The position numbers and the translations under genes are program-made. The notes below the pieces were generated by a model, which worked only from the letters and a program-made list of their open reading frames with translations, was not told the DNA's origin and searched no databases. This document shows, piece by piece, positions 60,061 through 64,000 of a DNA stretch of 64,000 nucleotides. Numbering within the stretch: the stretch's first letter is position 1; each line of letters opens with the position of its first letter. The stretch lies in NCBI GenBank assembly GCA_029940695.1, contig JAPYUP010000002.1:62001-126000 (forward strand). Direction: 5' to 3'. The stretch comes from Candidatus Thalassarchaeaceae archaeon (GTDB lineage Archaea; Thermoplasmatota; Poseidoniia; Poseidoniales; Thalassarchaeaceae).

Positions 60061-60165
60061 TGGGATAGAGTGGGGGTATTTCAATAGAACGGATACAATG
60101 TGCCTTATTGGGTCCTGAACGAGTATGAACGGATTCAAAACGGGGCCGAGACTCGGCACCTCATC

Positions 60166-61767
60166 ATGGTCGAATCGGAGCAGGACGTCGCACTCGAGGA
60201 CACCGATCGCATCCACGGACGGGCCGCGCTCGTGAACAACGTCAAGGCAGCTTCCTCCCTAGCCGGTGCGGTACGCTCGACGTTGGGGCCCAAGGGGCTA
60301 GACAAGATGCTCGTCAAGGCCGATGGTTCGGCACTGGTGACAAACGATGGAGTGACCGTGCTGGAGACCGCCCAGGTCGAGCACCCGACTGCTAGGCTAC
60401 TCATCGAGGCTTCGTCCTCGCAGGACCGGGCCGCCCGTGACGGGACGACCACCACTGTGCTTCTCATTTCGGAGATGCTCCATAACGCACTGGAACTCGT
60501 TCGCATGGGAGTCCATCCCTCTGTGGTCGTCAATGGCTACGGAATCGCCCTCGAGGAGGCGCTAGAGGAAGTCGAGAGGGTGTCGCGAGAGGCTGACGAG
60601 TCGCAGAGGTTGCAGGTCGTCAGCACGTCCCTAGAGGGCAAAGCGGACTCGAAACTGCGCGGTCTGTTCGCAGGACTCGCAATCGAGGGCGCTGATGCGC
60701 TAGCCGAGGAGGATGGCGGAGGGGACCTAGAGAGGTTGCGGGTCAAGCGCCTGCAAGTGAGGCAAGGTAACGTGATGGACAGCATCCTGATTCAGGGGCT
60801 CATGCTCCCGAAGTCGAGGGTCGACATCTCCACTCCCACGAGTTCGAGCGGTGGGGTGGTCGCTATCGTCGATGGCGGCCTCGACCACCCGAAGTTGGAG
60901 ATTAGCGCGAAGATCGAGGTCGACAGGCCCGGCGTGATTCAGGGCTTCCACGACAGGGCCATCGAGAACCTGCAGAGGCAGGTAGACCACCTTGCCTCAC
61001 TGGGAGTCGATCTTCTAATCGTGCGTGACGGGATCGCAGACGAAGCCATCTCACTGCTCACGAAAGCGGGCATCACGGCCTACAGGCGCTTCGAGCGCAC
61101 CGATCTGGAGCTGCTGTCGAAGATGACTGGGGCCAAGCTCTCCAGAGATGCCCTTCACATCGACGAGGGTGATGTGGGGAGTTATGCCGGCCGCTCCGAG
61201 GAGGCCATCGCCGAAGTCAAACACACTCTGATTGAGGGTACCTGCGGTGGCGCGATGACGCTCGTGGTGAGAGGTTCCTCGCCTGCAGTACGAGAGGAGG
61301 CGATGCGAATCTTTGACGATGCAATCGGAGTTGCCCACAGGCTCACGAGTAAGCCCGGAATCCTACCTGGTGGAGGCGCGATACAGACCCATTTGGCTCG
61401 GCACCTGCGAGCGTACGCACCGAGCCAGGTGGGTCGCGAGCAACTTGCGATAGAGGCCTATGCGGCCGCTTTGGAGGTTGTCCCCCGAACCCTCGCCGAC
61501 AACGGAGGGTTCGACCCCGTCGGCGTCGTCCTAGCCCTGTCGGCAGACCAGTTGGAGTCAGGTGCGTGGGTCGGCTTCGACCTCGGCAAGGGGAAGAACG
61601 GCGATATGGGTAAGGCTGGCATCCTAGACCCCCTGTTCCTAGTCAGGCACGCGCTCTCGGGCGCGACCGAGACGGCTATCAGCGTCCTTAGGATTGATGA
61701 CGTGCTGTGGGCCAAGACGGAGATTGGAACTCCCGATTGGAAGGAAGAAGAGGACTCCGAGGGCTAG
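60166..61767 (+). CDS. Thermosome (group II chaperonin) subunit
   Basis: About 533 residues. Chaperonin motifs are VRSTLGPKGLDKMLV and TNDGVTVLETAQVEHP, ARDGTTTTVLLISEML (catalytic Asp), and LPGGGAIQTHLARHL; the apical domain includes NVMDSILIQG and VVAIVDGGLDHPKLEI. It folds proteins in a double ring with a built-in lid. It departs somewhat from standard thermosomes (RDGTTTT in place of GDGTTT, AALEVVPRTLADNGG). The ORF is open from 60100, but the ATG at 60166 suits the family. It is divergent from the Hsp20-like/dnaK pair. Confidence 0.94.
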   Translation: MVESEQDVALEDTDRIHGRAALVNNVKAASSLAGAVRSTLGPKGLDKMLVKADGSALVTNDGVTVLETAQVEHPTARLLIEASSSQDRAARDGTTTTVLLISEMLHNALELVRMGVHPSVVVNGYGIALEEALEEVERVSREADESQRLQVVSTSLEGKADSKLRGLFAGLAIEGADALAEEDGGGDLERLRVKRLQVRQGNVMDSILIQGLMLPKSRVDISTPTSSSGGVVAIVDGGLDHPKLEISAKIEVDRPGVIQGFHDRAIENLQRQVDHLASLGVDLLIVRDGIADEAISLLTKAGITAYRRFERTDLELLSKMTGAKLSRDALHIDEGDVGSYAGRSEEAIAEVKHTLIEGTCGGAMTLVVRGSSPAVREEAMRIFDDAIGVAHRLTSKPGILPGGGAIQTHLARHLRAYAPSQVGREQLAIEAYAAALEVVPRTLADNGGFDPVGVVLALSADQLESGAWVGFDLGKGKNGDMGKAGILDPLFLVRHALSGATETAISVLRIDDVLWAKTEIGTPDWKEEEDSEG

Positions 61768-62717
61768 TTGCTCGAAATGCTCTCAATCATCGCATCGACC
61801 ATGGCATCCAAGTCGTACTCGGCCTTCCAGCCCCACTCTTCTTGGGCAGCGGAATCATCGACGGTGTCGGGCCACGAGTCCGCGTACGCTTGACGCCCGT
61901 CGGGGACGAAGTCGCAGGTGAAGCCATCAATACGCTCTGCAATCGAATCGGCTAGCTCCAGCGCCGAGAACGAGATTCCCGAGACGTTGTAGCCGGCCCT
62001 CGAGGAGCCTAGTGACTCCGCCGGTGCGTCCATCAGTTCCAGCGTAGCTCGAATCGCATCGTCGATGTACATCATCGGCAGTCGCGTATCGGGGCCCACG
62101 AAGCATTCGTAGTGCCCCTTCTCGAGGGCTGCGTGGAAGATTTCCACTGCGTAGTCGGTGGTCCCTCCACCAGCTGGAGCCTTCCACGATACCAGGCCGG
62201 GGTAGCGGATCCCGCGGCAGTCTACACCGAAGTTCGCCAGATACTCCCTCGCCAGCGCCTCGCCAGTGCGCTTTGTCTCTCCGTAGGTGGTCGTTGGGTT
62301 GAGGGGAGAGTTTTGAGCGGCGATTTTGGAGGCGTCAGGTCCGAAGACGGCTATCGAGGAGGGGGCGTAGACCCTCAGGTCATTGTTCATAGCAGTCTCC
62401 AGCACGTTGGTCATGCCCCCTACGTTCACCCTCTGGCACAGATCTGGATCCTTCTCACCGGTTGCGGAGAGTATTGCCGCGAGGTGGTAAATCGTTCCTA
62501 CTTCATCTTCCCTCACCACAGCATCCATCCCGTCACCGTCTAGCACGCTCAGCAAACGGAATGGGCCGTCCTCGAGGAACGGGTGTTCGGGCATCTCTCG
62601 CACGTCCGAGGCGATGACGTTGTCAGTCCCGTGGCGGGCCCTCAGTTCCTCCACGAGATCCGTGCCAATCTGCCCGAGAGCCCCGGTGACGAGAATCTTG
62701 TCACCGGGAGGTGCCAT
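61764..62717 (-). CDS. NAD-dependent epimerase/L-threonine 3-dehydrogenase type
   Basis: About 317 residues from [20 protein letters not shown]. The short-chain Rossmann fold has GALGQIG (GxxGxxG), [16 protein letters not shown], and the catalytic Tyr-Lys in [41 protein letters not shown] and [20 protein letters not shown] are characteristic of the epimerase-like L-threonine dehydrogenases, which make 2-amino-3-ketobutyrate. The stop shares the CTAG tetranucleotide with the thermosome stop. The ORF is open to 62930 but overlaps pyrG there. Confidence 0.9.
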   Translation of the reverse strand: MAPPGDKILVTGALGQIGTDLVEELRARHGTDNVIASDVREMPEHPFLEDGPFRLLSVLDGDGMDAVVREDEVGTIYHLAAILSATGEKDPDLCQRVNVGGMTNVLETAMNNDLRVYAPSSIAVFGPDASKIAAQNSPLNPTTTYGETKRTGEALAREYLANFGVDCRGIRYPGLVSWKAPAGGGTTDYAVEIFHAALEKGHYECFVGPDTRLPMMYIDDAIRATLELMDAPAESLGSSRAGYNVSGISFSALELADSIAERIDGFTCDFVPDGRQAYADSWPDTVDDSAAQEEWGWKAEYDLDAMVDAMIESISSN

Positions 62718-62826
62718 GCGCGGCGACGGTATCAGACGATACTTGAACATGGAGTGTAAGGTGCGCATGTGTTTCAGAGCCAATGTAGAAATACAAGAGT
62801 CAACGGCTTCGAACCCCGTTGATTGC

Positions 62827-64000
62827 ATGAAATATGTCATAGTTACGGGAGGCGTATTGAGTGGGCTGGGGAAAGGAGTCACGGCGAGTAGCATCGGCGT
62901 TCTCCTGAAAAGCGCTGGATTGCGCGTCACTGCGGTGAAAATAGACCCCTACCTGAACAGCGATGCTGGAACCATGAGTCCGTTCGAGCACGGAGAGGTC
63001 TTCGTGCTCGATGACGGGGGAGAGGTCGATCTCGACCTAGGGAACTACGAGCGCTTCCTCGACGTCTGCCTGACTAGCGAGAACAACATCACCACCGGAA
63101 AGGTCTACGACAACGTAATCCAGAAAGAAAGGAGGGGCGATTACCTCGGAAAGACTGTGCAGGTGATTCCACACATCACCAACGAGATTCAGGAATGGAT
63201 CGAGCGCGTGGCGCACATTCCCAGCGATGGTAACGGCAAGGTGCCCGACGCCTGCGTCATTGAGCTCGGCGGGACAGTCGGCGATATCGAAAGCGCCCCA
63301 TTCATCGAGGCATTACGCCAGTTCCAGTTCAGGGTAGGGCAAGACAATGTCTGCTTCGTACATGTCAGCCTGATTCCAGTAATGGGTCCGGTAGGTGAGC
63401 AGAAGACCAAGCCAACCCAGCACACGGTCAAGGATCTGCGTGGCCTAGGAATCAACCCCCACATGCTGGTGTGCAGGTCGCAGAGTCCCTTGATAGATGA
63501 GACCCGCCAGAAGGTCTCCGCTTTCTGTCACGTCCCACCCGAGGCGGTAATTTCCGCACACGACGCGTCTAACATCTACCAGGTCCCTATCATGCTCGAC
63601 TCACAGGGGGTCGCAGGCATGCTCTCCGAGAGGCTAGGATTCAAACTGCCTTCCAAGAGGCCGATGCTAGAGAGATGGAAGGTTATGGCCGACCACGTCG
63701 ATTCCCTAGAAGATGCCAAGGAGGTGCACATCGCTACGGTCGGGAAGTACACTGGGCTCTCTGACTCCTACCTCAGCGTAATCAAGGCACTACAGCACTC
63801 CTCATTCAAAGTCAACCGCAAGCTGGTGATCGACTGGATAGAATCGACGGAGCTCGACGAGGAGACTGCGGGCACCGACCCCGAGGCGCACGCCGCTGCA
63901 TGGGAGCTGCTGAAGGCAGCCGATGGGATTCTCGTCCCCGGTGGTTTCGGGATCAGGGGCATAGAGGGGAAGATCAAGGCCGCTGAGTACGCGAGGGAAA
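62827..64000 (+). CDS. pyrG: CTP synthase, 5' part (continues past the window)
   Basis: 391 codons visible, starting [20 protein letters not shown]; no stop before the window ends. The synthetase domain has [63 protein letters not shown] and CRSQSPL. The glutaminase domain begins around [18 protein letters not shown] and [12 protein letters not shown], while the Cys nucleophile lies beyond the edge. It makes CTP from UTP, ATP and glutamine. The 109-bp gap to the divergent threonine-dehydrogenase-type gene would hold both promoters; only weak AT-rich boxes are seen. Confidence 0.96.
   Translation, partial: MKYVIVTGGVLSGLGKGVTASSIGVLLKSAGLRVTAVKIDPYLNSDAGTMSPFEHGEVFVLDDGGEVDLDLGNYERFLDVCLTSENNITTGKVYDNVIQKERRGDYLGKTVQVIPHITNEIQEWIERVAHIPSDGNGKVPDACVIELGGTVGDIESAPFIEALRQFQFRVGQDNVCFVHVSLIPVMGPVGEQKTKPTQHTVKDLRGLGINPHMLVCRSQSPLIDETRQKVSAFCHVPPEAVISAHDASNIYQVPIMLDSQGVAGMLSERLGFKLPSKRPMLERWKVMADHVDSLEDAKEVHIATVGKYTGLSDSYLSVIKALQHSSFKVNRKLVIDWIESTELDEETAGTDPEAHAAAWELLKAADGILVPGGFGIRGIEGKIKAAEYARE

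Noticed and set aside
1-64000. CRISPR arrays, insertion sequences, prophage or rRNA genes
   Set aside because: I saw no direct-repeat arrays, transposase motifs, phage structural genes or rRNA sequence while reading the window.

Overview
The window looks like a stretch of a marine euryarchaeal genome, most likely Poseidoniales (Marine Group II) or a close relative in the Thermoplasmatota; that placement is inference. The archaeal core includes a thermosome, the ABCE1/Rli1 recycling ATPase, a stand-alone Bud32 kinase, an archaeal-type triosephosphate isomerase, a Bat-type HTH regulator and TATA-like boxes 23-32 bp upstream of starts. Mixed with it are genes of bacterial type: DnaK, DnaJ, GrpE, an A1-type haem-copper oxidase, HH-family prenyl synthases, Cys-lipoproteins and a Rieske oxygenase. 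Coding density is very high. No gap exceeds 200 bp, and convergent genes share or abut stop codons. GTG and TTG starts are common. I see no insertion sequence, prophage or CRISPR array.

Layout. 1-2.4 kb: a partial gene, an enoyl-CoA hydratase, and divergent CoA-binding and CBS-domain genes. 2.4-8.3 kb: a respiratory block (coxIII-II-I, where subunit I carries an extra N-terminal secreted CxCH domain; a stand-alone paralogue of that domain; an HTH regulator). Its promoters carry the palindrome CCGAACATGTTCGG. 8.3-11.3 kb: a BoxB/PaaA-like di-iron oxygenase, a companion protein, a 3-hydroxyacyl-CoA dehydrogenase and a small protein. 11.3-23.3 kb: a long minus-strand block with two esterase-like lipoproteins, a Rieske oxygenase, a DUF1499 protein, grpE, rli1, two squalene/phytoene synthase paralogues and sucCD. 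23.4-29.2 kb, plus strand: sugar nucleotidyltransferase, large SF2 helicase, tpiA, PPK2 and a cupin. 29.2-33.4 kb: an MMPL/RND transporter and a dnaJ with a reduced zinc finger.

33.5-46.2 kb is a catabolic region. It holds indoleamine 2,3-dioxygenase, 3-hydroxyanthranilate dioxygenase, ACMS decarboxylase, an aldehyde dehydrogenase suited to the next step, an FAH-family hydrolase, an MTA/SAH-type deaminase, a PLP gamma-lyase-family enzyme and two crotonases. Together these suggest oxidative tryptophan (kynurenine) catabolism, although the middle steps are not in the window. Interspersed are a 2-phosphoglycerate-kinase-like protein, RdgB and Bud32.

46.2-64 kb: a PAP2-beta-propeller fusion, an Mrp-type ATPase without the Fe-S CxxC, an ArsC-like phosphatase-fold protein, tRNA-Gly(GCC), a 1017-residue surface protein, a DUF6015-like protein, an agmatinase-family enzyme, M14 and M17 peptidases, dnaK, an Hsp20-like protein divergent from a thermosome gene, a threonine-dehydrogenase-type epimerase, and the 5' part of pyrG running off the end.

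The two most noteworthy signals are the palindromic operator shared by the oxidase-region promoters together with the unusual oxidase subunit I fusion, and the kynurenine-pathway genes in an archaeal context.
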